A DNA stretch of 64,000 nt from Malurus cyaneus samueli (GCA_009741485.1 CM019230.1:3994619-4058618); one strand, 5' to 3'; shown: positions 35,704-49,600, counted from the first letter of the stretch. Notes: generated by a model not told the origin, from the letters alone. Numbers and translations are program-made.

Positions 35704-38700
35704 ACGGACCTTTACGTAAAATAAACCACAAAAAGTCTGTGCATTCAGCTTCTAATCTGCTTAATAAATTACTACAGTTCACACCAATAAGGTAGATTAG
35801 TGCCACACCAACTCCTCCAGTGTCAGATCAGTTTCATGTAGCTTTTCCAAGAAAGAAAATGAAAATAATAATCAACATTAAAAGTCTTTCCTGTTTTTTT
35901 GACAAGCTGATTAGGTGGTTCTCGGTAGCCTAGTGACAGGCAAGCTTAGTAACACATTCCCCTGTTTTGGGATGACTGGTGTAAAGGCTGAATCTTGCCC
36001 AGGATGCTGTGGTATGAAAAGATTGAGGAAGGTGTTCCAGCCTGGATCTTATTCACCCCAAAACGCAGACTGAGAACCAGACACTGGCACTGAGGAGGAT
36101 CTGTGAGCTGGTGGGATCTCCACAGCATCCAGCAATGATGGATGGGCTTCTTCAGAAGCTGATCAGATCAATACAGCTCCTCCTGGCTTTGCAGAGCTGT
36201 CTCAGCCAGAGGGAGGGCTCTGGGGGCTGCTCCAGAGAGGTGGGGGACCTGCTGGCCAGTCCCTGCTGCCAGCTCCAGCGTGCCACGGGGAATGCTGCTC
36301 TGCCTTTCTGCAGAGAATACATGGAGTCAACAGCTCCCCTTCCCGCTTTTGGGCATGATTCAGCCTTATAAATCCTACTTCATGCAATCAAAAGATAAAT
36401 TATACTTACAAATAAAGCATTCTAGTTATTTAATGTTTTTCTGTAGTGGAAAAATCAGAGACCCAACCTGATGAAATCTCTGCCGTCTGAAAATTCAAGG
36501 CCCGTTTATAAAAATACTTTTTGCTGATGGCAAAGTTCAACACCTTAGAGAAACTCAGAGTTAGTTTCCAAGCTGTGTACCCTATTTTCAAGTACACTAT
36601 ACCCTTGTTGTTTGTAAGGCTGTATTGAAGTTTTACGTAACAGTCATGAGCCGTGCATTTAAACACATTAAAAGAGTTGACCAGCAACTAAATGCATTAC
36701 TTTATACCATAGAGAATTTAAAGATGTACCATCTTTTTCCAAAACACTCTAAACATAAATTTTCAGGATAAAATATTCCATCTTCCCTCTCCCTCTTTAA
36801 TTTCTATATTTAAAAACTTTGTTTTATAGATTTCTTACACTTTCTTAATGGGTAGAAAAAACAGTTGTTAATTAGTATCGAAATAAAAGTAAAAGAAGCA
36901 AGCATGGGAAATAAATGCTTGAGCCACAGGTGTCTTGAGACAAAATGTCCATGTGCAGACTGCTTTCCTGTGGATGCAAGGAATTTTGAATGTAAACCTT
37001 GCAGTTTGTCCATATCTCACTTCCTACCATGAGAAACAGGAAAGTTTTAGACCAAACAGGGAGATATAGTCTACATTTTTTTTCTTTTTGTGGAGTCATA
37101 ATATCAAAGCAGTATATTTTTTCTAGCCAGACCAAGTCATGGCTAGAAAAAGGAGGGACTTGGTTCAGCCCAGAACTCCCTGCAAAATGCAGGACAAAAG
37201 TTGTGGTGCAGGATGGATGAGTAAGAGAGACCCAGAAGTTGCAAAGCCCACGTGCTCTTTTGAGAGCAGAGCTTCAGCTGATACAAAGTGGGCGCAGATT
37301 CCTTTGAAAGAACTGTGTGCTGGCCACTGAACCTGGTGTGGTGCAGGCCCTGAGCCCAGCTCTGTGCAGAATCTTTGGAGGGGCACTCGAGCTCAGCCTG
37401 GCAAAAGGATTACTCACTCAGCTCTACTCAGAAGAGTCACTGCTGGAGGTGGAGTGGTGATGACAGTCTGTGCTTTGTATTTTGCAGGACTCTTCTGAAC
37501 TGCTGTAGGTTGCTTGTGAAAAGTGTGTCATGTTCATACAAGAGCTGCAGGAGAATTCTGATTTGTATCATGGTGCTGCTTTCTGCTATTTATCTCTGGG
37601 TGTTTGTTACTGTTCTTTAAGGAGACTCCGAATAGGTAGGAATAGCAATTTTGAATGAAGAACATGTACCAAAAGATAAGTCAGTACTTTATGGCCACAA
37701 GTATTTAACCCCAGAACTGTCAGTTAGTACATTGACTATTAAACTTTGTGGAAGAACCTCAGTCTAGAGGCAATAGGACCAAAGAAGCACATTCCACTGG
37801 CTACCATCTAAATACTACTTCCACAGCAAGGTTAAAACCCAGACAGGGTAGATTTTGGCTGGTATTTGCACTCCCAGAGTCAAATTTCATCTCAGCATGG
37901 AAGATTATGATGAAGTCAAGCCCTTCTTACCAGTAAAGAATCCGAGTGCTTTATTACGTACATGAGTGCTTCTGGAAAAGTCCAGCAGCAGAAGCAGATA
38001 AGAGGTTTTTTACAGCCTTATCTCATCAGCAATGTGTGCCTGTCTGCTGGAGATTTTGCTTCTTCTTGCCCTCACTATTCCTGACGAGCCAAAGCAAAAT
38101 GAGGTGGATTTCATTTAGGAACATCTTGGTTAATCTCATCACTTCCTGCAAAAACATATGGCCTCAGTGTATGCTTATTTTATTCTTTAATAATTTTATG
38201 GCAGTTTTCCTTAGCGGCGAGACAGATCAGGGGAGCCCGGGCGAGGTGCTGGACACTGGAAAATTGTCAATTATTTTGGCTCTGCACATTGTTTGTCTGT
38301 CCCTGGTGAAAAGCCTCCTGCTAATAAACAGAATTTAAAGTAGGCAGCTGCGAGTGCCCGCAGTGACAGTGAAACATCTCTGCTTGGTGCTGTGGTGAGC
38401 CAGGCTTTCCCCATCCCTGGTTCTGTACAATGTGTGCCCTTCTAGCTGCAATGGGCACTGCCACTGCTGCTCCCCCTGCATCTTCTCACCCACAGGAATT
38501 CTCGGTGTGGGTCTCATCCAAACCCTGTGTGAGTGAATGGAAGTCTTTCCATCCTCACTTTGGATCAGGTAATGAATGAGTATTTCTGGGGCAAAAAGTG
38601 AACTCTGCCCTCCCAAAAGGAGAAGTTGCAAATGTAAATCCCTTATAGAAAGTTCTTGCCCTTCCTATCACTGCAAAGACTCTTCTTGGCTTCCACATAC

Positions 38701-40233
38701 TGACCAAGCATAAAATAGTGAATAACATTTATTTTTGAATTTATGGATTGAGTTCACAGGGATTTTAATAGCGCTGGGGTTATGGAAGTGCTATTTTAAT
38801 AAGGACCACAGATCATGGGCCCAAATCCTTACCTTTACCTCAAGGACTTGTAAACTCAACTATTTAACTCAAGTCTCTTTATTGGGGGCCTTAGAATGTA
38901 TCCACCTGGAGGCTGGAAAACCGAAAGGTAGAAGGCTACGCAAACACGGAGTGAGGGAATTTAACCAGCAGGAATGTGGCCTATAAAATTAAACTTCAAG
39001 AACTGTTTAAGAAAAATTAAAGCTTGTGCAACAGCTGGGGTTTCTCTACACATTAGTTTCTTAGTGACTCCAGTGTTATGGTTCTTGTTAATATTGATTT
39101 CATTTTTGAGATCATCTTCTGTAGTGCTTCAAGTTTTACTGTAATTGTAAAGGACAAAATCGTGATTCATTCTGATGTGCCTTTACACCATACAGCACGA
39201 TTCCAACCCCTTTATCATATTAGTATTTATTTGGGGCCCAAAAAAAAAAATCGTAGATTCAAACTGCACCCCAAACTGCCCTAATCTGAACTGCCAGAAA
39301 ATCTCAGTTTCAGACCTGGTGATCAAATATCCCTGGAGTTTATGGCAAATATTCAGGAACAAAAATAGGGGTGTTTCTTTCCAGTGGATATGTGAGAGTG
39401 ATGCCAACACAACCAAATATGCTCTTGTGTGGTTGGGAGAAGAAAAGACCAAACTTTGTTTCAAACTCACATAGACCCTGCATATTATTCCTCTAGAATC
39501 TGGCCTCGTTTTGCCTGCTCTTGACCTCAAAGGTTCACCTCCTAAGCTTTTAAAATAACTTGCTACTTAAATAATTTGAAATCTAAGTTCTTGCAAAAAA
39601 AAGTGATAATTTCATCAGGCTCTAACAGCATTCAGAAATGGTGTTGACTGCATTTTCTAGATATTGAAAGAATTTTAATTTCTTTTAAGAATTTTAATTT
39701 CTTTTCTGGAAACTTTGGGTTGTCTGTGTTACTAGATCAGTTAGCATTTCAGTTATATCCAACCTAAATCCATTCAAGAAAAGCTGAAAAGTAGAAAAAA
39801 TTACAGGAGATGGTGGAAAACAGGTTAATAGAAGTTTAGGACATAGTCCTAACATGGGAACACCAAGGATGTTACAGCTTCTGCTAACTTGCAGGCAGAA
39901 CCACTCATGCTTAATATTTTGCATGCTCAGAGAAACGTAGATATGAAGAGACCTGCAAAACCTGATTACTGGATTGCACATTGTTGTGTGGTGACTGTTA
40001 TGACTCTACCTGCAAACCTGCAGATGCCAATAATACTGCTCACATCATGACAGATGACACCTCTGTAAGACCAGAAATCTGGTGATGAAGTCAAAACATC
40101 AGGATTCTTTATAGTGGCATGAATTGCCATTTCAGGAACTGGATTTTTACAAGTGGTTTTGAAAGTATGGCCCTTATGAGCACAATGCTCAAATCACATG
40201 TGGATTGATGGGAAGCAGTGCAGGATTCTGGGG

Positions 40234-41000
40234 TTAAAGGGTGCTGCTGAAAACTTCTGGGACAGCAGAACCCGACTGCTCATCTGGACCTGTGATCTGT
40301 TGCATAGCACTGTGTTCTACAGATTCCGTGCCCTCTTCATCCAGAAATGTTGTTTCGTAAGTCTCCACACGTATCCTATGGACATCCTGCCTTTGTTCCT
40401 CACACTTGCCTTTCCCATCCTCTGGAAGGCTGGATGCATGAGGTACGAAAGTGCTCCGAGACCCATCGATGGGAATCTTCACCTGCTCGCTGGAGGTAGC
40501 TTCTTGAGACAAATCTGGAGATCTCATGAGATGCTGGGTGTAGACACCTTCCGACAGAGAGCCCGCCTGAGTCTCGCTGTGCACGCGCAGCCAGCGGTGC
40601 TGCCGGCCGAAGTAGTTGTAATGTTGGTGTTTCCCCAACTTTTTTTTCCCTAAAAAGCCCAGTGGCTGCTTGGAGCTGGAGGACTTGTCCGCGCTTTTCG
40701 GTGTCAGCCCTGACATGGTGAGACTGCTCATCTGCTCTGTGCAGCACTCAGCACTGCTGTCCAAGGCACCACACTCTGTCAGGGCTTCACTCAGTGCCAG
40801 GCAGGGCTTCACATCGTGGGCCTGGAGCACGTCGGGCGCGCTGCCACCCAGGCCACTGCCAGCCTGCTGGGAGATGTCCTGGGATGGGGAGTAAATCAGG
40901 TCTAATTCCCTCGGGCTCAGCGCGTCGCTGGAGTCGTAGTCACTGTCAGTTGGGAGGAACACCTCGGAGCAGCCTTCTTCATCCGAGCAGGGCTGGGAAT
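40234..41000 (-). CDS. ANKFN1: ANKFN1 terminal coding exon
   Basis: Ankyrin-repeat and FN3-domain protein 1 (vertebrate homologue of Drosophila Wide awake, mouse Nmf9; linked by published work to circadian, vestibular and arousal functions). This last coding exon begins after the acceptor TTGTCCTTGCAG (AG at 41,002-41,001). Its first two bases complete a codon from the previous exon; 254 residues and a TAA stop (40,236-40,234) follow. The start reads SQPCSDEEGC, then the acidic/serine motif DSDYDSSDALSPRELDL, a family hallmark as I recall it. A basic stretch follows (KKKLGKHQHYNYFGRQHRW) and the chain ends in SSTL. The tail is low in predicted structure and rich in Ser and Glu. No frameshift or premature stop is seen. 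The codon use is GC-richer than the upstream exons. Confidence 0.95.
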
Positions 41001-43136
41001 CTGCAAGGACAACTGGTTAACACTAACAAGACAAGCAGGAGAAAAGTGCTTAGGTGTCTTTTAAGTGGTTTTTGTCATAATTTTAACTGTATAGTCGTGG
41101 AAATGTATGTGTGTTTCATCAGTGGAATTGCCATGGGCCGAGGTGACTAAAAGGCAGTTGAGGAGAATTTATCAGGGAGGAGTTACCGATGTGTTGGACA
41201 GGTGGTGCTGTAATTAGGAAAACCAGAAAGAATTAATTTATTATATTAAGGACAGGAAAAAAGGGAATTCGAATTGGAAATAAGTTCTGAAAGGATCTGT
41301 TTTCCCTTATCTTGCTTTCACTAAATTTCACAGACATGGAGATTTGGGAGAGAGCAAATCTCTAATCCAGTTTTTGTTTTCATTAAAGATGCCAGTTGAG
41401 TTACCCTAGATTTATATCTGTGTAACTGTGGGCAGAGGGAAACTATGTGGTAGAAGGCTCAACATGGAGGTTGATGAACAAAAACTGCCATTTTGCTCAT
41501 CAGGTGCACTATGTGTGTTCAGATCAAAAACAGACACACGTAGTTCAAATGTGGCACTGAAATCACGGCTGTCATTTGGCTCCAGAAGGATCAATAAGAT
41601 AATAAATAATGTCATGTGTGATGGAATGGATTGCTACTCTGTTGCCCTGGATAGTTTATCTTAGATTCCAGGAATTAAACATAGATTTTATATAGCACTG
41701 ACTGTTCATGTGGAACTTGTGTAAATTGCCATAGAGTCCAGCACTGATGAATTCAGGGTGTGCACGACAAGATAACGCTGCAGTTTGCACAGGGCCAGAG
41801 CTAAGGATTATTCTGAATTCATGGTCTGTAATAAAAGGAAAAACATCTCAGGGAGGGGGGCTGAGAAAGAACACCAGTGTGTAATGGAGTGGGGCAAAGC
41901 ACCAGCCTCTTCAGGTTTCTTTTCTTTTAATCTAATGAAACCTAATCAGAATAGATTTATTAATTTTCCTTAACTGTACAAAAGTGCCAGTCTGAAAAAA
42001 ACTCAAATTATTATTACCATATTATTACCAAAATGGTCATGGCAGTTGTTTAATGTAGCATCTGTTGCTTTTGTTTCTACTGTTTCATGTACTTGTTGCT
42101 TAAAGACAGCTCAGCAGAATGATGGCGTATTTCTGCCTCCAAAATCCTTATTCTGTTAGCAAAATGAGTGTTACTGTTTCTTTTGCTTCATCTTTATTTG
42201 CTGTGATCCATTTCTTTAATCGCTTTAATTTCTGGCTATGCAGAGAAGGAATAATGGTCAGTGAGGTGGGTAGTTATTTGTGTAATTTGTGTAATTTAAA
42301 ATGCTTGTCTAAAACAATGAGAACCCTGAGTATGTGGAAACAGCTGTTAAACAGCACTATTGGCATTAAAATTTGCTCTATCAAAACAAAACAAGAGGGT
42401 TGTAGGAAGGCTTAGGAGAAAAGCAGAGGAGCAGGCAAAGCCTGGAAAGAAAATGGCTGCAATATCAGAAAAACAGAAGGTGGCAAATGGAAACTATAGA
42501 AAAATCTGAGTTAGATTCTGTCAAATTAATGAAAACTGTGGGGAAGGATAATAGATACATGAGTGATAGGAATGGGTCAATAGTTTTTGCTTAGCAACTC
42601 ATGTTTCATTGATCTAATAAAACTCTGAATGTGTGCACAATTAATACACAGCCATCCTCAGAGCTCTGAAGAGCTTTTGATAATGTTCTTTACCACAGGC
42701 TCTGCAGCAATGAGGCTGGAATTGGGATGAAGAGAAAGCTCCCTCCATATGATAATAGCAGACTGTTGGTGTAGGCAACAAATGAAGCAGTCAGCTTTCA
42801 CCACGGATGGATTTTACTGGAATTCTGGACATCATGGAGAAGCCAGTGGCAGCACTTGTCCCTTCCAACCTGTTCATTAAATGATCTGGAACAGTGAGGT
42901 GACAAAGTTGGCTGATGATGAGCAGTTATTTTGAGTAGCTGAAAGTAAAAAATTATTGTAAAGATTGTAGAAGGATCTTGGAATATTGAGTGGCAAATGA
43001 CTGGTAAAATGATAGTTAAAATACTTGGCAGGTAGGGAAAAATCTTACTCCTTTTATAAAAAGATATAGAAGAACTGTTACAATTAAAAGTGTGTTCAAA
43101 AATTGTGCTTGGTGAACAAACTAAAAATTCTCTTAC
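41001..43136 (-). other. ANKFN1 intron with CR1 fragment
   Basis: GT-AG intron: donor GTAAGA at 43,136 downward, acceptor TTGTCCTTGCAG ending at 41,001. Its right-hand part contains a degenerate CR1 LINE fragment (42,655-43,035). Nothing else was recognised. Confidence 0.85.
42655..43035 (+). mobile_element. Degenerate CR1 LINE reverse-transcriptase fragment
   Basis: Inside an ANKFN1 intron, antisense to the gene. One frame reads AFDNVLYHRL (42,673-42,702), the conserved AFDxVxHxxLL block of LINE reverse transcriptase. About 79 codons on, allowing for frame breaks, a degraded catalytic block reads KLADDE (about 42,905-42,922), the FADD/YADD position. The following sequence resembles the CR1 stretch encoding a DL-x-x-LS-x-W-A motif. 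Stops and indels show it is long dead. It is strong evidence for sauropsid DNA. Confidence 0.75.
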
Positions 43137-43356
43137 CACTCACAGCTTTTCTCCTCTGGAGTCTAGGCTCAGGGGAAGGGGGAGGTGAAGGAAGACAATC
43201 TAGATGTGAAGAGGTGGAGCTCAGTTTCTTTTGAGAGTGTTCTTCTGAAAGATCCACAAGCTTCTTTATGGGCAGGCCTGCTGCTGGCTGCTTGTATCTT
43301 GCATACTGCAGGGCTTCTGTGATCCACCTCATGTCCCTCCAGATCTCATCAATTTG
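43137..43356 (-). CDS. ANKFN1: ANKFN1 penultimate coding exon
   Basis: The exon has acceptor TTTTCCCTCCACAG (ending at 43,357) and donor GTAAGA (43,136 downward). Its 220 bases are 73 codons plus one base, matching the two-base start of the terminal exon (codon GAT). The peptide starts QIDEIWRDMRWITEALQYAR, a helical segment conserved in the family, and continues through a lysine/serine stretch to a proline-rich linker (PSPPPSPEPRLQRRKAVS). A second donor-like GTGAGT six bases upstream would break the phase and is rejected. Intron phases and peptide continuity with both neighbours support the model. Confidence 0.93.
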
Positions 43357-46300
43357 CTGTGGAGGGAAAAATAGAAACAAAATACCACTTTGTCTGAGTA
43401 TTAATTCTACCTAGATGTGTACTTTCTTCAAGTGTCCAAATAAGTGTGTAGCCACTGCCAAGAGTGAGCAGCAGGAGCCCCTAAAAGGACATTCAGATTG
43501 AGGTGGTCTGAACTGATTTTAGTTAGGAGGTAGCTCAGTTAAGAATGTGTAGTTAGGAGGACTGAATCCAGACCTAAAGTCTGACATGGAAAGAAAATGA
43601 GAATTATATTTTGATGGAGTAAAACATTTGATTATTTTATAGCTCACCTGGAGATCGGTCTGATTCTGTACTGTTCTGTTTTTAACAGGTGAAGAACATA
43701 CACATGTGTGGGTACATAAATGGAGGGCAAAAGCACAGCTATGAGCCAAACTGCAGCTTCTTCCTTACCATTTTGTTCTGCATACATTTTAAAACCATAA
43801 ATCTACAAAAGCAGTTCTAGCACATGCCTGTTGATGGCAATAAGAGACAAGTGCCTAAATCAATAGCAAGATGTAGCTTTGCAGAGAAGAAAGATGCTGT
43901 TTAATGTGGGTCAGAAGAGTCTTTTGATAATGGAATAGTTTCAACATCTTTTAACATCATCTTCAAGCTCCTCAAGATCTTTGATGGCTGAGTGAATGTT
44001 GCAGCCCTCAGATGACAGTAGTTGTGAATAAATACCCTCCTGCTGCAGTGTCCTTTCTGGAAATTCCCTCATACTTTTCCTACAGATGTTTCTTCATTTG
44101 AAGTGAGCCTTCCTATTAATATTGCAGTGTTTGAGGGAATCTGCTTTGCAGTTCCACAAGCTCCATTCTGCAGGAATCCAGTGAGAGCCCTGGGTCAGTG
44201 ATGGAGAGGTAAAAGTGAGGGGTACTCAGGGCAGTGATAATTGTGAAAAGGGGAGTGACAGAGGGATCAGAGATCCTGCAGACTGATACTCTAAGATGAC
44301 TTCTCTTAGCTGGAGATTCTTCACAAAATGCATATTCAAAGTGTGACATTTACTCCCAAGGGATATTGCAGATGCCAGATTTGCTGGGATAGTTCCTGAT
44401 GAGCCATGTTTGAAACAGGGTAATGGATAGATAGATCTTGGTTTTGACCTGGTAGGGCCATTTTTATGTAAAGGTGAAATCCTGACTCCAGTGATGTCAG
44501 TGCAAGCCCTGGCACTGAGTTAATTTGAGCTAAGAATATACATCAATAAGAATAGCAAATGGTTCAGAGATTAATTCATAATCCTGCATAATTTCAAGAC
44601 TTCAGTGTAGCTCCATGAAAAGAATGCCAGTTAGCAAACATCTCACCTATTTGACTTCAGAGATTTTATAGATCCTTTCTGTGATCCTCCCTCAACCCCA
44701 AACAAGAATCATCCTGCATGCACTTTATTAAAATGCAAATCCTGTTGCAGGCAATCCAGGTTTTGCCCCTGATGCCTTTCTGCAGGACATGGTAATGAAT
44801 TGTGGTTCTTTTACAATTTAGGAACATTTTAAGCATTACATGATATAAATTACAGCTTAATTTCAGTTCTAGTTTCAGTGTCTGTAGATTTCTTTCCTTT
44901 CTGTGTAACGTTCTGGTAAAGACTCCAAGTACCTCATCTTCTGGTTGGTTTTCCTTTTCTTCTTCTTCTTTTTTTTTTTTATTATTCTATTTTACTTTAT
45001 TTCAACTACTAAACTGTTCTTATCTCAACCTATGGGCCTTGCCTTTTGTTTGGTTTGTGTAGTGACTTCAACACTGTCTTAGATCTGGGATCACACAAAT
45101 GCTCTTGCGGTTTCGTGGTCACCGCTGAAGATTGCGGTATGTGGTGGGCTGAGATATTTTTGCCAATAGGTGGAATACAGCTGGTTTTCATTTGAGAGGA
45201 AACCTGACAAGCCTAATACACTGTCACAATAATTCAGCACGAAACACTGAAGTTTAAAATGTTCTCCCATATTTTCCCAGAGTAGATATGTGACTCAAAC
45301 ACTTTGGAGAAGAAGAACACTGAACTGTCTATACGGTACCTGCATATTCATATACAAATGGTTCTTTTTGATGGGAAGGATAAAAGTTTTCCAAATTCTC
45401 CTGCACACTTTGAGAAAGCTGGATTTTCTGAGTGTAAGAATGGGAGGTGATTGAAAGGTCAAAGTACAGTGGATCGTTCCTCTCTGCCCTGCTGCAAGTT
45501 ACCAAAAGTTCCAAATGGACAAGGTAAAGGTGGTCTGAATGCAGAATGAAGAAAAATGGGAGTATTATCATATTGTTCATAATTATGGAGGGCCAAACGT
45601 ATTGTCAATAGGACAAATGGTTGTCCTGGCCCCTATTCCAACAGAAGATAGCTTGAATATTAAGAATAGAGTAATACGTGTGTAGAATGTAAAATTATCT
45701 ACACCTCTCTTGTAGAAAGACAGGCCAACCATGCCCACAGACATACTCTGCAAAGGTCATCAGCTTTATCTATAAATAACCAAAATGGTTTGCAAAAGGA
45801 AAGGCTTTGCTGTCCTGCACAATGGGGTGTACTTCAAAGAGCCCTGAATTGAATAGGTGAAGTCTTGATTTGGGAACAGCACAGGAAAATCACAGTGAGA
45901 GGCAGAGAATAAGCAAATTATTCAAGTGTGGTAACATTGGTGATCCTTCTGCAGTGGGGGATTGGAGCAGGGCCTCTGCGTGGTGCTGGCCAAGCTCACA
46001 GCTGCTTTTGGGGCCAGCTTGACATCTGAAATGCTGAGCTGAGTGTGTTATTGTTGGTGGGGATTGTCTCCTCAGCCTAGTCTGTATTCTCATTTTAACT
46101 TTTTTTAATTGCCACCTTATCGCTGTGAAAAATGTCCTCAATTCATGCAAGCAAAGAAAAACTCCAACCCAAATGAATGCCCAGACATGGTGCTAGCTTA
46201 CCTCACGTTAGATGGGAGGGAGTTTTACAAGCAGACTGACACATTTCTTTATAACAGTCTAGTGTAGCTGTCATTTGATTTTACCCATAAAAATCCTTCC

Positions 46301-46492
46301 ATAAAAGCAACAACTAAGGAAAGCATGTTCTGGGTTTGAATTTCATAAAAACAGAATTGCACTTTTGATACAACTGCTCCTTTTATGATGTCTGTGAATA
46401 ATTCTCCATTTAGATTTCAAATTACAGCCCCATGCAATTTTTAAGAAAGCCACCTTAAAATCTCCTTGGAATAGTCAGAAACAGACTATTAC
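43357..46492 (-). other. ANKFN1 intron
   Basis: GT-AG intron: donor GTAATA at 46,492 downward, acceptor CCTCCACAG. An ancient repeat fragment resembling the phrase CCTGACTCCAGTGATGTCAG is at about 44,469-44,525, and there is a pyrimidine-rich run at about 44,955-44,982. No additional exon is required by phase. Confidence 0.8.
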
Positions 46493-46659
46493 CTGTATGT
46501 AGTCTATAACTTGCTGGTGTCTTTGTTTGGCTGCAGCGACTTCACTGTCTGAAATTGCTTCCCTCAGGGATTGCTGGGTTTTCAGAGAGTCCAGCTCTAT
46601 GACAGCAGAAAGGCGGCAATACAGGCTTATAAATTTTTCCTTGTAACAGCAAAAATGAA
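46493..46659 (-). CDS. ANKFN1: ANKFN1 internal exon (third from 3' end)
   Basis: Acceptor TGGTCTTTTCACAG (ending at 46,660), donor CAG|GTAATA. The 167 bases are two bases completing a valine codon, then 55 full codons ending in phase 0. The peptide contains HFCCYKEKFISLYCRLSAVI, then ELDSLKTQQSLREAISDSEV, ending QQVIDYIQ. It reads straight on into QIDEIWRD of the next exon. The segment has strong helical, leucine-rich character in the conserved C-terminal region that follows the Ras-association-like part. No defects are seen. Confidence 0.94.
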
Positions 46660-49600
46660 CTGTGAAAAGACCAAGTGCAAAGGAAAATTGTTACATTCTG
46701 GTTATGAAATACGAAATCCTTAGCTTTCAGAACACAAATTTTATTAAATGTAAGAACTGACTCTGGATGGGTTTCTTTAAGCTAGAAATAAATGATAAAG
46801 GCTTCAGTTCTCCACAGATTTACACTGGATTTACTCTGTAACTTCACTGATTTCAAAAGAGTAATTTCTAATTATATCTAAGTGAAGGGATAATCAGGTC
46901 TTTAGTATGCAGCTCCAGAGGCTATCTTGCCCTTGATAGCATTAATCAGAAAGGCTGTTTCTGAGGCTTTTATAGCTCATCATTTCTTTTATCAAGAAAG
47001 TAGTGACATGACTGGAAAATGAAACTCGTCTGTTATTTTTTTTTAATTGAGTGTTTCAGAAAAAAAAAAGCATCATTTGGAAGGCTGATAACTTTCTCTT
47101 GGGTTAAGCTGGCTTAAATCAGGAACTCCAATGTAAATGACCTAGCAGTGAAAGCTTTGCAGTGATATCACAGTTTGGGGAAACAATTAAAACTCTTTTA
47201 GATGTTACCACACATCATCCACTGCACTCTTCTGCAGAAGAGAAACACAGAAAGTTCAGGCATGACCTCTTGCTTTGTGTAATTTGACTTAGGGGCAGCA
47301 CAGAACTATCTGAGCTGTACCAGAGGCAGAACAGCTACAGTGCCATGGAACTTTACAAATGTTAATTTACCTGGCATGTTAAAGCTACATTATTCCAGAA
47401 CCTGCCACTGCTCAGGCAAACCCCAGCAGTTACCACTACAAATGTCAGTGCAGACAGAAACTTGCTAAGGGAGAACAAGTTTCGAGAAATACTTCCCCAT
47501 TCATTGTTTCTGCGGTAAATGCAAACACACAGCATGATCTTGTTAGAGCAGCGAGTGCCAGTTGGATTTACTGCTGCTGCTCTTCTGGACTGGGGCATGG
47601 CATTTGTCAGGGTGTTCCAAGTGTAAAATGCATAAATTCTTCTCATCATAAATATAAAAAAAAAATAAAAACAGTGTCCCATGTCTACTTATCCCTCACA
47701 AACAACATGATTAGAATAATTGAGAAGAATTGGTCAAACTAAGACATGCAATCACAGAAACATTTGTTAGCATCAACAACAAAGGCCTGATCAGAACATA
47801 GAAATTGCAGAAAAAAAAGTGAAAGAAAGAATTCTACCTCCTGGTTTCAGCAATGCCTAGATATTGCAGGGATCCAGTGTGAATAGTGTGTGGTCTTACA
47901 GTACATATGCCATATGTGGTGGACTCTTGAGTGAATTACAGCCGCGGTTTCGGCTCCAGTGCTGAAGTTTCGAGCCTTTGTGGTTTTAAAGTCAGACCCT
48001 TTAATGTTACTTTAACAAATGTTACTTCAACGTAGTCTTTTGTGGTTATGCAATTATATAGTTGGTACCCACCAGCTAATGGGGAATGGAAGCTTCTAAT
48101 ATTTGAGATGTGAATCACAGTCACTTTATAGAACATCAGGGATACATATATAATAAGTCATATTGAAATGTCATCTGCCTTTGGCCAGAGGATTGCTTAC
48201 TTAAAAAAATACTCAAAAGTAAATTTCGGCTTTCCATAGTGTTTTCTCCACCATGAACTTTCTCCACTGCAGCATCACTGAACGCAGAGGGCTGCACCTG
48301 GAGTGCTTTTGGGAGATGGTTCTGTTGCATGCTTACCTGCAGCACATCACCCCGTGCAGGGTCTATTGCTTTGCCAGCCCAATGCAGGCTGTGTTCCACA
48401 AAGGAGAGGCACTCCTGCCCCTGGCCTGTGTCCCACCTAATGAGAATAGTCTGCACAACCTCCAGTGAGGAGATGAATTGCAGCAGAGATGCTCCATGCA
48501 TTAATCTGCACAGCAAGGTAGCAGGGCCCTCTCATCAGGAGAGATGATGTGCCCCATGCACAACAGGCTTCAGGGTGGCATAGCAGACGATAAAAGATAA
48601 GAAGATAAAAGTGTGGCTTTAGGGCACTGCAGCCATGGCCATGTGACCCAAAGCACTGAGCTAACTCTTCTCATTCTACTACATTAGCTTTCCTTTGAAG
48701 GGGTAACTTTTCCTTGGCAGAATACACCATGCATTGTGTGGCTGTGCCACTCATAATTTCATGGCAGCTCATCTGGCACCTGTCCCTCCACAGACAGCAG
48801 AAACCCCCAGAGCTGTCACAGGCCCCAGGGTGTACAGTCCTGTATTCCCACCTGGTCCCAGTGATGTTTGTGCTGCTGGGTGATGGCAGCTCATGGATGA
48901 GTTGAGTGCAGAAACACAGGCAAGGAAAGACACTCCATTAATATCTAATCTGCTACAGAAGTGACTTGAACAGCACTTGGAACAGATCACAGGAGATAGG
49001 AAGGTCACAAAACACCTGAGAGGGACATCAGGGGGACACAATTGTCCTTAAAGACCTTTCCTGCAGTGGCTCCTGGTGCACAGACTCCATCAGTTTTGGC
49101 TCATATCTTTTTCTCTTCTCCAAGGCAGAGGAAAGAAAGATCCCCCGTTTTACAGGCCAGAAGAAAACAGAGCAGACTGATGTGTAAGGCTCGGCAGCCC
49201 CCACACTTTAATATTCTTTCTAAAAAGAACTATTAAGTCTTTATGAGCTGCTTTTATGTGGAACCTTTTCTTTTCTCTGTGGACCAAAGAAGAAGAAATG
49301 AGAAATAGAGGACCTTGAAACTAAAGCATCTTATGCCTTCTGTGAAACAGCTGGAAAACTCTGTTTTGGGGAATTCATACCCAGTCAGCAATGCAGTGGA
49401 AGAAGGGAGCTGAATCTGCTACAGCACAAGATTTGCACCCCAAAGAAAGAGATTCAAGTCCAGTGCTTTGGCAGTTTTCACAACAGGCTTTTGCTGACCA
49501 CAGCAATAGGAAGAGTCCTGCATTTTCCCAGGAATCAAAAGGAAAAAGATGCCCCTCATGTGAGAAAATCTCTTCAGACCTTTCACAAAGCTGTGAAGGA

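Larger units (their letters stand above)
31315..40233. other. Intergenic DNA 3' of ANKFN1, includes its 3' UTR
   Basis: No separate gene was recognised. A 19-bp repeat (TGATGGGAGGTCAGGCGCA) occurs at 31,647 and 31,713. Diverged ancient repeats lie at about 33,968-34,016, 35,305-35,335 and 35,636-35,703. The right-hand part must contain the ANKFN1 3' UTR. Candidate minus-strand poly(A) hexamers are ATTAAA at 39,674-39,679 and AATAAA at 39,226-39,231, so a 3' UTR of about 0.6-1 kb is possible. Confidence 0.5.

Noticed and set aside
43138..43144. Alternative donor GTGAGT in the penultimate ANKFN1 exon
   Set aside because: It would leave zero leftover bases, while the terminal exon needs one base to complete its first codon; the GTAAGA donor fits.
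48136..48516. 126-codon frame in sense orientation within an ANKFN1 intron
   Set aside because: No fitting splice sites, no family similarity that I recognise, and the flanking exons already join in phase.
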